Assembly: GCF_000725625.1 (NCBI RefSeq)
Contig: NZ_JOHS01000023.1
Span: 62,001-126,000, forward strand
DNA length: 64,000 nucleotides
Source: Streptomyces sp. NRRL F-6676
Lineage (GTDB): Bacteria; Actinomycetota; Actinomycetes; Streptomycetales; Streptomycetaceae
Direction: 5' to 3'
Below the pieces are notes generated by a model, which saw only the letters and a list, made by a program, of their open reading frames with translations, did no database searches and was not told where the DNA came from. Positions 50,704 through 59,286 of the stretch are shown here, in pieces (position 1 is the stretch's first letter; each line of letters begins with the position of its first letter). The position numbers were made by a program, and so were the translations under genes.

Positions 50704-51339
50704 GTGACCCTTGCCGACAGCACCGCCGGACAGCGGGGCACGCCCGCGCGCGGGCGGCCCCGCAGCGAGGCGCTGGAGCACGCCATCATCGAGGGGGTCC
50801 TCACCCTCCTGGAGGACGGCGTGCCGCTCGCCGAGCTCTCCATGGAGCGGATCGCCCGCACGGCCGGCGTCGGCAAGGCCACGATCTACCGGCGCTGGAG
50901 CGGCAAGGAGGAACTCTTCGTCGACGTCGTGCGCGCCGCCGAGCCCGCCGAGCCCGTCCTGCCCGGCACCTCGCTCCGCGACGACCTGGTGGTCATGCTG
51001 GAGTGGATGCGCCGGCGCGGGCTGGCCGGCCGGTCCTCGGCGGTGCTGCGCAACGTCCACGCGCAGATGAAGTCCAGCCCCCGGATCTGGACGGCCTACG
51101 AGACGTCCGTCGTCAGACCCCGCCGCAACGCCCTCGTCGAGGTGCTGCGGCAGGCGCAACTGCGCGGCGAGATCCGCGCCGACGTCGACGTGCGGCTCGC
51201 CTACGACCTCCTCACCGGTCCCATGCTCCTGCGGTCCGTCCTGCGGCCGGACGGCGACCTCCCCGAGGACCTCGCCGAGCGCATCGTCGACACGGTCATG
51301 GAAGGACTGTGCCCGCCCGCCGGAGAACCGCCCCGCTGA
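50704..51339 (+). CDS. TetR/AcrR family repressor
   Basis: A 211-residue regulator. The DNA-binding domain is near residues 20-70: ALEHAIIEGVLTLLEDGVPL, AELSMERIARTAGVGKATIY and RRWSGKEELFVDVVRAAEP, with the classic KATIYRRW recognition helix. The C-terminal ligand domain is of the TetR_C_16 kind (RRNALVEVLRQAQLRGEIRA, AYDLLTGPMLLRSVLRPDG). The GTG start follows CGGAG. It is encoded 84 bases behind the DHA2 exporter and probably represses it through the dyad at 48982-49004; co-transcription would give negative feedback. Confidence 0.92.
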   Translation: MTLADSTAGQRGTPARGRPRSEALEHAIIEGVLTLLEDGVPLAELSMERIARTAGVGKATIYRRWSGKEELFVDVVRAAEPAEPVLPGTSLRDDLVVMLEWMRRRGLAGRSSAVLRNVHAQMKSSPRIWTAYETSVVRPRRNALVEVLRQAQLRGEIRADVDVRLAYDLLTGPMLLRSVLRPDGDLPEDLAERIVDTVMEGLCPPAGEPPR

Positions 51340-51651
51340 CGGCCCGTCCGGGGCCGGCCGGCGGCCCGGCCGGTGCGTGGCGGGTGGCCCGGCCGACGGT
51401 CCCGTCCGGCCTTCCGGTTGTCCGGTGGCCGAGCCTCCCACATGCCGTCAGAAGGCAGTTCCCGACTGGGCCGTGTGCGCATTTCGTCACAAGAATCGCC
51501 CGTTCCGCTTCCGTTCGGAACGCGGGACGCCGACTTCGTCGTCCTTGTGCGGGTACGGCCGCCCCGGCGACTGCCGTACGGAAGCGATCATCCCCTAGGG
51601 TTTTCCTCCACGGGGACGACGACGTGCACGGGCAAGGTGTGAGGCGACGGT
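51340..51651. other. Intergenic region between tetR and the EEP-family gene
   Basis: 312 bases. The first 60 bases are rich in GGCCGG inverted repeats and probably terminate the exporter-repressor transcript. A TAGGGT -10-like hexamer at 51596-51601 lies about 50 bases before the next ATG. No further feature is visible. Confidence 0.4.
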
Positions 51652-52695
51652 ATGGCGCAGGCGCAAATGACGGAGACCGGCAACGACGACGGGAACGGGG
51701 ACGGCCGTCGGGGAGCCCGGTTCCGGCGGCTGTGGCACCGCCTGCGCACCGACCGCGGCATCTGGCGCCGGGGCATCGTCCTCGCCGTCCTCGCGGTGCT
51801 CCTCGGACTGCTGATGGCCCTGCACGAGAGCGTGCCCAACCGGATCGGCAACTTCGGCAGCCTCCTGGAGACCTTCCTGCCCTGGCTGGGCGTCCTCGTG
51901 CCGGTGCTGCTGGTACTCGCGCTGGTGCGCCGTTCGGCGACCGCGCTGATCGCCCTGCTGGTGCCCGTCCTGGTCTGGACGGACCTCTTCGGCGGACTGC
52001 TCTCCGACAAGACCGCCGAGGGCGGCGGCGACCTGACCGTCGCCACGCACAACGTCAACGCGAACAACGCCGACCCCTCCGGCACCGCCCGCTCGATCGC
52101 CGCCGCGGGCGCCGACGTGCTCGCGTTGCAGGAACTCAAGGCCTCCGCGGTGCCCACGTACGAGAACCTGCTGGCGCCGACGTACAAGTACCACGCGGTG
52201 GTCGGCACGGTCGGGCTGTGGAGCAAGTACCCGATGAGCGGCGTCAAGGCGGTCGACATCAAGCTCGGCTGGAAGCGCGCGATGCGGGCGACGATCGCCA
52301 CGCCCGAGGGGCGGCTCGCCGTCTACGTCGCCCACCTGCCCTCCGTACGGGTGAAGCTGCGGGCCGGGTTCACCGCCCGCGAGCGCGACCGCAGCGCGGA
52401 CGCGCTGGGCGACGCCATCGCGCACGAGAAGCAGTCCCGGATCGTCCTGCTCGCCGACGCCAACGGCACGATGAACGACCGCGCGCTCACCGCGGTCACC
52501 TCGCAGCTGCGCTCCACGCAGGGTGCGGTGGGCAGCGGCTTCGGCTTCAGCTGGCCGGCGTCGTTCCCGATGGCCCGGATCGACCAGATCATGGTCAAGG
52601 GCGTGAAGCCGGTGTCGTCGTGGTCGCTGCCGGCAACCGGCAGCGACCACCTCCCCATCGCGGCGAGCCTTGAGCTCGCCGGGGACGGGGAGTAG
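51652..52695 (+). CDS. Membrane-anchored endonuclease/exonuclease/phosphatase family protein
   Basis: A 347-residue protein. Three membrane helices lie at about residues 40-120 (GIVLAVLAVLLGLLMALHES, FLPWLGVLVPVLLVLALV, ALIALLVPVLVWTDLFGGLL). The EEP domain follows outside the cell: LTVATHNVNANNADPSGTAR, DVLALQELKASAVPTYENL (metal Glu), IVLLADANGTMNDRAL (Asp-Asn pair), and ATGSDHLPIAASLEL (Asp-His). Related proteins hydrolyse nucleic acids, phosphoinositides or sphingomyelin; the membrane anchor suggests a lipid or secreted phosphodiester substrate. It converges with nadE, eight bases apart. Confidence 0.9.
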   Translation: MAQAQMTETGNDDGNGDGRRGARFRRLWHRLRTDRGIWRRGIVLAVLAVLLGLLMALHESVPNRIGNFGSLLETFLPWLGVLVPVLLVLALVRRSATALIALLVPVLVWTDLFGGLLSDKTAEGGGDLTVATHNVNANNADPSGTARSIAAAGADVLALQELKASAVPTYENLLAPTYKYHAVVGTVGLWSKYPMSGVKAVDIKLGWKRAMRATIATPEGRLAVYVAHLPSVRVKLRAGFTARERDRSADALGDAIAHEKQSRIVLLADANGTMNDRALTAVTSQLRSTQGAVGSGFGFSWPASFPMARIDQIMVKGVKPVSSWSLPATGSDHLPIAASLELAGDGE

Positions 52696-52703
52696 GGCGC
52701 GAC

Positions 52704-54464
52704 CTAACCTCGTTCGCGCCACGCGTTGGTGATGGGCAGGCGCCGGTCCTTGCCGAAGCCCTTCGCGGAGATCTTCGTGCCCGGCGGGTACTGGCGTCGC
52801 TTGTACTCCGCCGTGTCCACCATCCGCAGCGTTTTGACGACCAGTTCCCGCTCGAACCCGGCCGCGACGATCTCGTCGGCCCCCTGGTCGCGATCCACGT
52901 ACCGGTCGAGGATCGCGTCCAGGACGGGGTAGTCCGGCAGCGAGTCCGTGTCGACCTGCCCCGGCCGCAGCTCCGCGCTCGGCGGCTTGGAGAGGGAGTT
53001 CTCCGGGATCGGCGGCGTCTCGCCCCGCTCCTGTGCCGCCCGGTTCCGCCACCGGGCCAGCGTGAAGACCGACGTCTTGTACACGTCCTTGATCGGCCCG
53101 TACGCGCCCACCGAGTCCCCGTACAGCGTCGAGTACCCCACCGCCAGCTCGGACTTGTTGCCCGGGGCCAGCACGATGTGGCCCTCCTGGTTGGAGATCG
53201 CCATGAGCAGTGTGCCGCGCAGCCGTGACTGGAGGTTCTCCTCGGCGAGCCCGGTCAGCTCCGTGGCCGACATATACGCGTCGAACATCGGCGCGATCGA
53301 CACCGTACGGAAGTTGAGCCCCGTACGCCGGGCCAGCTCCGCCGCGTCGTCGCGGGAGTGCTCGGACGAGTACTTCGACGGCATGGAGACGCCGTACACG
53401 TTCTCCGGGCCCACCGCGTCGCACGCGAGCGCGGCCACCAGCGCGGAGTCGATGCCGCCGGACAGACCGATCAGCACCGAGCGGAAACCGTTCTTCCTCA
53501 CATACGCGCGCAGGCCGACGACGAGCGCGGAGTAGACCTCCTCGTCGTCCTCCAGCCGGTCCGCGTAGCCGCCGGTCAGCTCGGGCTCGTAGGCCGGGAG
53601 GGGCTCCTCGGAGACGACCAGGCGTTCGATGCGCAGCCCGTCGTCGACGACGTCCCCGTCGGCCGGCGCGTCCGCGGAGACGCCGGGCAGGTCGAGGTCG
53701 AGCATCACCGCGCACTCCTGGAACTGCGGCGCCCGCGAGACGACCTCCCCCTCGCGGTCGACGACGATGGTGTCGCCGTCGAAGACCAGCTCGTCCTGCC
53801 CGCCCATCATGGCCAGGTAGGCGGTGGTGCAGCCGGCCTCCTGGGCGCGCTTGCGCACCAGCTCCAGGCGGGTGTCGTCCTTGTCGCGCTCGTACGGGGA
53901 GGCGTTGACGGAGAGCAGCAGCCCGGCCCCGGCCGAGCGGGCGGCGGGCACCCGGCCGCCGTCCTGCCACAGGTCCTCGCAGATGGCGAGGGCGATGTCG
54001 ACGCCGTGCAGCCGCAGGACGGGCATGGTGTCGCCGGGCACGAAGTAGCGGAACTCGTCGAAGACGCCGTAGTTCGGCAGATGGTGCTTGGCGAAGCGGA
54101 GCGCGATCCTGCCGCGGTACAGCACGGCGGCGGCGTTGCGGGGGGTACCGGCCGGCTGGCCGTACTTCGGCTGCGCGGACTCCGAGCGGTCGAGGTAGCC
54201 GACGAGGACGGGCAGCTCGCCCAGGCCCTCGTCGGCCAGCCGCGCCGCGAGCTCGCGCACGGCGGCCCGGCTGGCCTCGACGAAGGAGGACCGCAGGGCG
54301 AGGTCCTCCACGGGATACCCGGTGAGCACCATCTCCGGGAACGCCACGAGATGCGCTCCCTGCCGGGCACACTCCCGGGCCCGCCGAAGCACGGCCTCCA
54401 CGTTCCCGGAGAGGTCACCGACGGTCGAGTCGATCTGATTCAGGGCGAGACGTAGTTGAGGCAC
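52704..54464 (-). CDS. nadE: Glutamine-dependent NAD+ synthetase
   Basis: A 586-residue two-domain enzyme that makes NAD+ from deamido-NAD+, with ammonia taken from glutamine. The N-terminal nitrilase-type glutaminase has the Glu in LVAFPEMVLTGYPVEDL, the Lys in ALRFAKHHLPNYGVFDE, and the Cys in DIALAICEDLWQDGG. The C-terminal synthetase has the P-loop SVLIGLSGGIDSALVAALA and GNKSELAVGYSTLYGD. I chose GTG 54464 (MPQLRLALNQIDSTVG), the start usual for Streptomyces NadE, over the GTG seven codons upstream. The C-terminal Lys-rich PGTKISAKGFGKDRRLPITN is characteristic. Confidence 0.95.
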   Translation of the reverse strand: MPQLRLALNQIDSTVGDLSGNVEAVLRRARECARQGAHLVAFPEMVLTGYPVEDLALRSSFVEASRAAVRELAARLADEGLGELPVLVGYLDRSESAQPKYGQPAGTPRNAAAVLYRGRIALRFAKHHLPNYGVFDEFRYFVPGDTMPVLRLHGVDIALAICEDLWQDGGRVPAARSAGAGLLLSVNASPYERDKDDTRLELVRKRAQEAGCTTAYLAMMGGQDELVFDGDTIVVDREGEVVSRAPQFQECAVMLDLDLPGVSADAPADGDVVDDGLRIERLVVSEEPLPAYEPELTGGYADRLEDDEEVYSALVVGLRAYVRKNGFRSVLIGLSGGIDSALVAALACDAVGPENVYGVSMPSKYSSEHSRDDAAELARRTGLNFRTVSIAPMFDAYMSATELTGLAEENLQSRLRGTLLMAISNQEGHIVLAPGNKSELAVGYSTLYGDSVGAYGPIKDVYKTSVFTLARWRNRAAQERGETPPIPENSLSKPPSAELRPGQVDTDSLPDYPVLDAILDRYVDRDQGADEIVAAGFERELVVKTLRMVDTAEYKRRQYPPGTKISAKGFGKDRRLPITNAWRERG

Positions 54465-54606
54465 GCCCACCAGTGTAATCGTCACACCGACACGATGGGC
54501 TCCGCCGGTCCGCGGGGCGCCTGGTGGCTCGTGGCTCCCGTGGTTCGGCGGCTGCGGAGGCGTCGTGGCCGATCGCGCAGTTCCCCGCGCCCTGTCAGGG
54601 GCGCGG

Positions 54607-54642
54607 CCCCCGGGGACGGGAAGGGCAGGGGCGGCGGGGGCG
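54607..54642. repeat. 36-bp dispersed intergenic repeat, copy 1
   Basis: A 36-base stretch beginning CCCCCGGGGACGGGAAGGGC and ending GGCGGCGGGGGCG is identical to 59241-59276. Both copies are preceded by a GCCCCTGTC/AGGGGCGCGG-type hairpin and lie directly behind the 3' end of a leftward gene (multicopper oxidase and hmpA). The family resembles short palindromic repeats found between Streptomyces genes and may act in transcript termination or mRNA 3'-end protection. Confidence 0.75.
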
Positions 54643-54666
54643 AAGACACCCCCGCAGGCACCCCCC

Positions 54667-56292
54667 TCAGTACCGCAGCAACGTCATCATCCCCGCCTCC
54701 TGGTGGTACGCGTTGTGGCAGTGCAGCATCCACACCCCGGGGTTCGCCGCGTCGAAGTCCACCGCCACCGTCCTCCCCGGCAGCACGGCGACCGTGTCCT
54801 TCCGCGCCCCCGGCCCGTCCTGCGTCCCGGTGAGCGCGAACGCGTGCCCGTGCAGATGCACCGGATGCCACATCTTCGTCGCGTTCGTCAGCAGCACCCG
54901 CACCCGTTCCCCCGCCCGCACCTCGTGCGCCTTCTCCGGGTCGTAGCGCTCCCCGCCGAACGCCCAGTCGTACTTCTTCATGGTCCCGGTCAGCCGCAAC
55001 CGCAGCGTCCGGTCCGGCCGCCGGTCGTCCATCGCCACCGCGTCGTCCGCCAGCAATTCGTCCGCCGACACCAGCCGCCCGTCCAGTTCCTTCGGCCGCA
55101 CCGACGCCTTCGGCGCCGCCCCGCTCGCCGTGCGCAGCAGCGCCCGCGCCGCGCCGCCCTTGCCCTCGGCGAGCGCGGTCAGCGGGAAGACGCCGTCTCC
55201 TGCGGTGACCAGGACGTCGTACCGCTCGCCCATGCCGAGCAGCAGCGCGTCCGTGTCGGTGGGCCGCACCGGGTGGCCGTCGGTGTGCGTCACGGTCATC
55301 CGGTGGCCGCCGAGCGCGACCCGGAACGCGGTGTCGCCGCTCGCGTTGACCAGCCGGATCCGGACCCGCTGCCCGGGCCGCGCCGCGAAGACCCGGGGGG
55401 CGTTCGCCGTACGCCCATTGACCAGGTAGTACGGGTACTTGACGTCGCCGCCGACCCCGCCGAGCAGCGCACTCCTCCCACGCTGCGGCCGCCGGCCGGC
55501 CCGGTCGGAACCGTGCGGGGCGGAACCGTGCGCGTCGCCCTCCGCGCCGTCCCCGTCCTTGCCGCTGTCCCCGTCCCCGTCCTTGCCGTCGTCGTCGGCC
55601 ATGCTCATGCCGCCGCCCCGGCCGCCGAGGAGCTTCTTCAGCTCCGCGTCGGGGGTGCGGCCGCCCACCCCGTCCAGCCAGTCGTCGAGCACGACGACCC
55701 ACTCCGTGTCGTAGCCGAGCGGCTCGTGCGGGTCCTCGACGATCAGCGGCCCGTACAGGCCGCGGTCCGCCTGGACGCCGGCGTGCGAGTGGTACCAGTA
55801 CGTGCCGGGGGAGTCGAGCGGGAACCGGTAGACGAAGTCGGCGCCCGGCCGGACCGCGCGCTGGGTGATGCCGGGGACGCCGTCCATCGCGTTGGGCACC
55901 CCGAGGCCGTGCCAGTGCAGGGTGGTCGACTGCGGCAGATGGTTGGCGAGCGTGACGGCGAGGGTCTCGCCCGCGGTGACCCGGATCTGCCGCCCGGGCA
56001 GCTCGTCGCCGTAGCTCCACGTTCTGACGGTGCGTCCGCCGAGGTCGGCCGTGCCGGAGACGGCGGTGAGCCGGACGGTGCGCACGGCACGGGCGCCGGA
56101 CGCGGCCCCGCCGGACCTCGTGTCGTCGGCCGGCGCGGGAAGCGTGGAGGCCGCGGCGCCGCCGGGGGCGCCGGCCGGGGCGGAGCAGGACGGGTCGGGC
56201 AGCGGGCGGGCGGCGGCGAGGGCACCGGCCCCGGCGACCGCGAGGGCGCTGGTGCGGAGCAGAGCGCGGCGGGTCTGGACAGAAGTACGCAT
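54667..56292 (-). CDS. Secreted multicopper oxidase (laccase/CotA/CueO-like)
   Basis: A 541-residue copper enzyme exported by Tat (RRALLRTSALAVAGAGALAA). All four copper motifs are present: LHWHGLGVPNAM near 131, TYWYHSHAGVQADRGLYG near 166, MWHPVHLHGHAFALTG near 465, and WMLHCHNAYHQEAGMMTLL at the end (type-1 Cys-His-Met). It probably oxidises copper or phenols. Near residues 225-260 an insertion of about 40 residues is very rich in Asp, Lys and Gly with two HGS motifs; relatives have a Met/His-rich loop there. The Ala/Ser/Pro-rich stretch after the signal is likely disordered. Confidence 0.92.
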   Translation of the reverse strand: MRTSVQTRRALLRTSALAVAGAGALAAARPLPDPSCSAPAGAPGGAAASTLPAPADDTRSGGAASGARAVRTVRLTAVSGTADLGGRTVRTWSYGDELPGRQIRVTAGETLAVTLANHLPQSTTLHWHGLGVPNAMDGVPGITQRAVRPGADFVYRFPLDSPGTYWYHSHAGVQADRGLYGPLIVEDPHEPLGYDTEWVVVLDDWLDGVGGRTPDAELKKLLGGRGGGMSMADDDGKDGDGDSGKDGDGAEGDAHGSAPHGSDRAGRRPQRGRSALLGGVGGDVKYPYYLVNGRTANAPRVFAARPGQRVRIRLVNASGDTAFRVALGGHRMTVTHTDGHPVRPTDTDALLLGMGERYDVLVTAGDGVFPLTALAEGKGGAARALLRTASGAAPKASVRPKELDGRLVSADELLADDAVAMDDRRPDRTLRLRLTGTMKKYDWAFGGERYDPEKAHEVRAGERVRVLLTNATKMWHPVHLHGHAFALTGTQDGPGARKDTVAVLPGRTVAVDFDAANPGVWMLHCHNAYHQEAGMMTLLRY

Positions 56293-56402
56293 GCCCGAAT
56301 TGCACTACTTGGGATGGTGTGCATGCGTGCACGAAACGCGTGTTGCTCCGGCCGGGTGAGCGGGCGGCCTCCCGCCCGCCCCCGCCGGCCGGACAGCGCG
56401 AA

Positions 56403-56446
56403 CGGCCCCCGTGCACCCCGCCGGTGGGCAGGGGGCACGGGGGCCG
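56403..56446 (-). terminator. Hairpin terminator of the S53 peptidase gene
   Basis: CGGCCCCCGTGC (56403-56414) and GCACGGGGGCCG (56435-56446) are perfectly complementary over 12 bases. The hairpin lies 12 bases beyond the peptidase stop on the minus strand. A second smaller hairpin (GCGGGCGG/CCGCCCGC, near 56360-56378) follows. Confidence 0.8.
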
Positions 56447-56458
56447 TGCGGGTGGGAC

Positions 56459-58402
56459 TCAGCGCCGCCGGTACGACGACACGTAGCCGTCCGCAGGCGA
56501 GCCGACGCCCGTCACCGGGTCGTAGCCGCGCACGGCCGTCAGCGAGCTGTCCTTGCCGAGGCTGCGCACCGAGGTGATCAGACCCTCGGAGGCGTCGTAG
56601 GAGTTGGCGAAGTCCACGCGGGCCACCGCGAGGTCCTTGCCGGTCGGCTTGTCCACCACGTCGTGGTAGACCTTCGAGCCGTAGCGGTCGTAGATCGCCG
56701 GGTTGGCGAAGCCGATCGCCCGGCCGCCGCGCTCCTGCTGCGCGAGCGCCTGGACGCCCGCGATCACCGGCGCGGCCAGCGAGGTGCCGCCGATCCGGTA
56801 CTCGGAGTAGCGGTAGGAGCCGTCCGGGAAGGTCTGCGTCTGGCCGACCTTGAAGCCGGTGTTGGGGTCGGCGATCGCCGAGATGTCCGGAACCGTGCGC
56901 ATCGGCGCGGCCGTTCCGTTCGCCTCGGCGAGCGAGGACGGGACCACCCCGCGCTGGTAGTACGGCTGCGCCACGGTACGGCTGGTGCCGCCGCCCGCGC
57001 CCGAGGTGAACTCACCGGGGAAGTCGGCCCAGCCGCGGCCGTCGTCCGACAGGGCGGCCCGCTCGGTGCCCCAGCCGGTCTCCCAGAGGTACTTGTCGTG
57101 CTTGCCGACGGCGAGCGAGGTGCCGCCGACCGCCGTCACCCAGGCGGAGTTGGCCGGGGTGTCGACCTGCTTCGTCCCGGTGTTGGCGACTTCGTCGCCG
57201 TTGTCGCCGGAGGAGAAGTAGAAGCCGATGCCCTCGATCGCGCCGAGCTGGAAGACCTGGTCGTAGGCGGCGGCCAGGTCCGGCGTCTGGTTGGCCTCGA
57301 TGTCGCCCCAGGAGTTGGAGACGATGTCGGCCAGGTGCCCGTCGACTATCTTGCTCAGCGAGTCGAGCAGGTCGTTGTCGTAGCAGGAGGCGGCGCCGAC
57401 GTAGACGATGTCCGCCTTCGGCGCGACCGCGTGCACGGCCTCGACGTCGAGGGTCTCCTCGCCGTACCAGCCGGCCGCCCCGCACTCCTCGGTCCGCGTG
57501 TAGTCGCTCGGCAGCACCTGGCTCAACTGGCCGCGCCGGTAGGAGGCGTCGCCGTGCTTGCCGGCGTAGGTGGCGGCGTCCGAGGCGATGGTCGGGGAGG
57601 CGTAGGCGTCGGTGATGGCGACGGTCACGCCCTGGCCGGTCGCGCCGCCGGCGCCGTAGGCCGCGCGCAGCTGCTTGCCGGTGTAGCCCTTGACCGCGTA
57701 CGGGATCTTCTGGCCGTACGCCTTCGGCAGCGAGGAGGCCGTGTTGGAGCCGTAGTAGGAGGAGAACGGCCCGGAGTTGCGGAACACCGCGTCCGGCGGG
57801 GGCAGGGTGTCGCTGTGGCTCGCCTTGTGCGGGGCGTTGTCCAGGCCGGTGACGGTGAGGACGGCGCCGTCCAGCGCGGCGGGCACGGAGGCGTTCTTCG
57901 CCGGGGCGCGGTAGGTCTTCTTGCCCTTGGCGTAGTTGTGGAGCTGGGTGCCGAAGGCCTTCTCGGCGGCGGCCACGTCACCGGTGACGGAGACGTAGTG
58001 CCGGGTGGTGCCGGTGACCTCGAGACCGGCCGACTTCAGCCAGTCGGTGACGGCGTCGACCTGGGCCTTCGTGGCGCCGTAGCGGGCGTCGGCCTGTTTG
58101 GCCGACAGGTACTCGCCGTACGAGGCGGAGTCCGGGTCGGAGACGGCCTTCGCGTACGCCGCCAGGCCCGCGGCGTCGCGGCCGGCGAGGTAGACGCGGA
58201 CGGAGACCTTGGTGCTGTCGCTGGTGGCGCCCTTGTCGGTCGAGCTCTTGGCCCAGACCGGTTTGGTGCCGGCGAGCGAGTCCCGGCCGTGGCCGTCCGC
58301 TGCGTGGGCCGCGGGCGTGCCGAGTGCCAGGGCCCCGGCGAGCAGCGGCAGTGTCGCTGCCAGGCTCAACCCGGCGCGCGCGGTGGCGCGAGTGGATCTC
58401 AT
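56459..58402 (-). CDS. S53 family serine-carboxyl peptidase (pro-kumamolisin/sedolisin)
   Basis: A 647-residue secreted protease. A signal peptide (ARAGLSLAATLPLLAGALAL, cleavage near PAAHAAD) precedes an S53 activation propeptide (about residues 50-190) containing SYGEYLSAKQADARYG and HYVSVTGDVAAAEKAFGTQL. The catalytic domain shows the Glu/Asp pair in YGEETLDVEAVHAVAPKADI, the oxyanion Asp region ADIVSNSWGDIEANQ, and the Ser in YRIGGTSLAAPVIAGVQALA. The end holds the calcium-site-like GYDPVTGVGSPAD. ATG 58402 follows AGGGGG. Such enzymes act at acidic pH and feed the cell peptides. Confidence 0.94.
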   Translation of the reverse strand: MRSTRATARAGLSLAATLPLLAGALALGTPAAHAADGHGRDSLAGTKPVWAKSSTDKGATSDSTKVSVRVYLAGRDAAGLAAYAKAVSDPDSASYGEYLSAKQADARYGATKAQVDAVTDWLKSAGLEVTGTTRHYVSVTGDVAAAEKAFGTQLHNYAKGKKTYRAPAKNASVPAALDGAVLTVTGLDNAPHKASHSDTLPPPDAVFRNSGPFSSYYGSNTASSLPKAYGQKIPYAVKGYTGKQLRAAYGAGGATGQGVTVAITDAYASPTIASDAATYAGKHGDASYRRGQLSQVLPSDYTRTEECGAAGWYGEETLDVEAVHAVAPKADIVYVGAASCYDNDLLDSLSKIVDGHLADIVSNSWGDIEANQTPDLAAAYDQVFQLGAIEGIGFYFSSGDNGDEVANTGTKQVDTPANSAWVTAVGGTSLAVGKHDKYLWETGWGTERAALSDDGRGWADFPGEFTSGAGGGTSRTVAQPYYQRGVVPSSLAEANGTAAPMRTVPDISAIADPNTGFKVGQTQTFPDGSYRYSEYRIGGTSLAAPVIAGVQALAQQERGGRAIGFANPAIYDRYGSKVYHDVVDKPTGKDLAVARVDFANSYDASEGLITSVRSLGKDSSLTAVRGYDPVTGVGSPADGYVSSYRRR

Positions 58403-58577
58403 AAAACCCCCTGCGATGCGGTTCTTCGCATGTTTCGTCGCATGTCGATCGCACGATCCCGGCCACTCTGTCGATGATCGGTTCATGTCAGGGTGATGGA
58501 ATGGCCAAGAAGAGCCCAAGTGCCGGGGATTGGTGGGGGTTTGGGAGAGATGAGGAGGAGGACCGGCCAAAAAGTTG

Positions 58578-58594
58578 AATGCCCGATGCGCATT
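58578..58594. promoter_or_regulatory. Possible NsrR self-operator
   Basis: AATGC (58578-58582) and GCATT (58590-58594) form an imperfect dyad within an AT-rich stretch (AAAAAGTTGAATGC...GCGCATTATC) 15-30 bases before the nsrR start. It partly resembles the perfect TTGCATC/GATGCAA dyad in front of hmpA. Autoregulation by NsrR is known in S. coelicolor; this site is weaker and tentative. Confidence 0.4.
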
Positions 58595-58609
58595 ATCTAC
58601 GCTGGTGGT

Positions 58610-59083
58610 ATGCGGCTTCTGCGCTCCACCGACCTGGCGCTGCGCGTCCTGATGAGGCTCGCCGTCGCGGGCGAGTCCAGCCCCACGACCCGGGAGGTCG
58701 CGGCGGACATGGACGTGCCGTACACGCATGCCGCGAAGGTCGTCGCCGAACTCCAGCACCGGGGGCTGCTCGCGGCACGGCGGGGGAGGGGCGGGGGGCT
58801 GTCGGTCACGGAGGCGGGGCGGACGGCGTCGGTCGGGGCGATCGTGCGGGCCTTCGAGGGCGGAGGAGAGGGCGATGGCGCGGCCGACGTGGTCGACTGC
58901 GACGGCGCCGGGCCCGGGACCCCGCCGTGTCCGCTCCGCTCGGACTGCCGCCTGCGGGGCGCGCTGCGCCGTGCCCAGGAGGCGTTCTACGCGACGCTGG
59001 ACCCTCTGACGGTGGAAGACATGATCGCCTCCCCCACGGGCCCCCTCCTCCTGGGCCTCCCGGGCGTCGGCGCACCGGCGTAG
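58610..59083 (+). CDS. nsrR: Rrf2 family nitric-oxide sensor NsrR
   Basis: A 157-residue iron-sulphur repressor. The winged helix is at the N-terminus: MRLLRSTDLALRVLMRLAVA, then TTREVAADMDVPYTHAAKVV and AELQHRGLLAARRGRGGG. The three cluster cysteines appear in the pattern C-x8-C-x5-C (DCDGAGPGTPPCPLRSDC), as in NsrR and unlike IscR. NO destroys the cluster and relieves repression. The flavohaemoglobin gene hmpA, its classic target, is convergent and 203 bases away and carries an excellent dyad operator. The C-terminal tail ends in a hydrophobic Pro/Gly stretch. Confidence 0.9.
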   Translation: MRLLRSTDLALRVLMRLAVAGESSPTTREVAADMDVPYTHAAKVVAELQHRGLLAARRGRGGGLSVTEAGRTASVGAIVRAFEGGGEGDGAADVVDCDGAGPGTPPCPLRSDCRLRGALRRAQEAFYATLDPLTVEDMIASPTGPLLLGLPGVGAPA

Positions 59084-59286
59084 GGGGCGCCCCCGGGGTT
59101 TTCGCCCCCGCCGCCCCTACCCTCCCCCAAGCTCTCAACTTCGTTCGAGCAGGGGGGACCCCCATCGTCCCTTCAAGGGGCTCCGCCCCTTGGAGCATGG
59201 TGACACAGCCCCGCGCCCCTGTCGGGGGCGCGGGGGCTCGCCCCCGGGGACGGGAAGGGCAGGGGCGGCGGGGGCGGGGAGAACCG
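59084..59286. repeat. Composite intergenic repeats between nsrR and hmpA, including copy 2 of the 36-bp repeat
   Basis: CCCTCCCCCAAGCTCTC...GAGCAGGGGGGACCCCCAT (about 59120-59165) and AAGGGGCTCCGCCCCTT (59175-59191) are stem-loop repeats of a kind common between Streptomyces genes. The 36-base identical repeat shared with 54607-54642 follows at 59241-59276. The block separates two convergent genes and probably serves as a terminator cluster. Confidence 0.65.
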
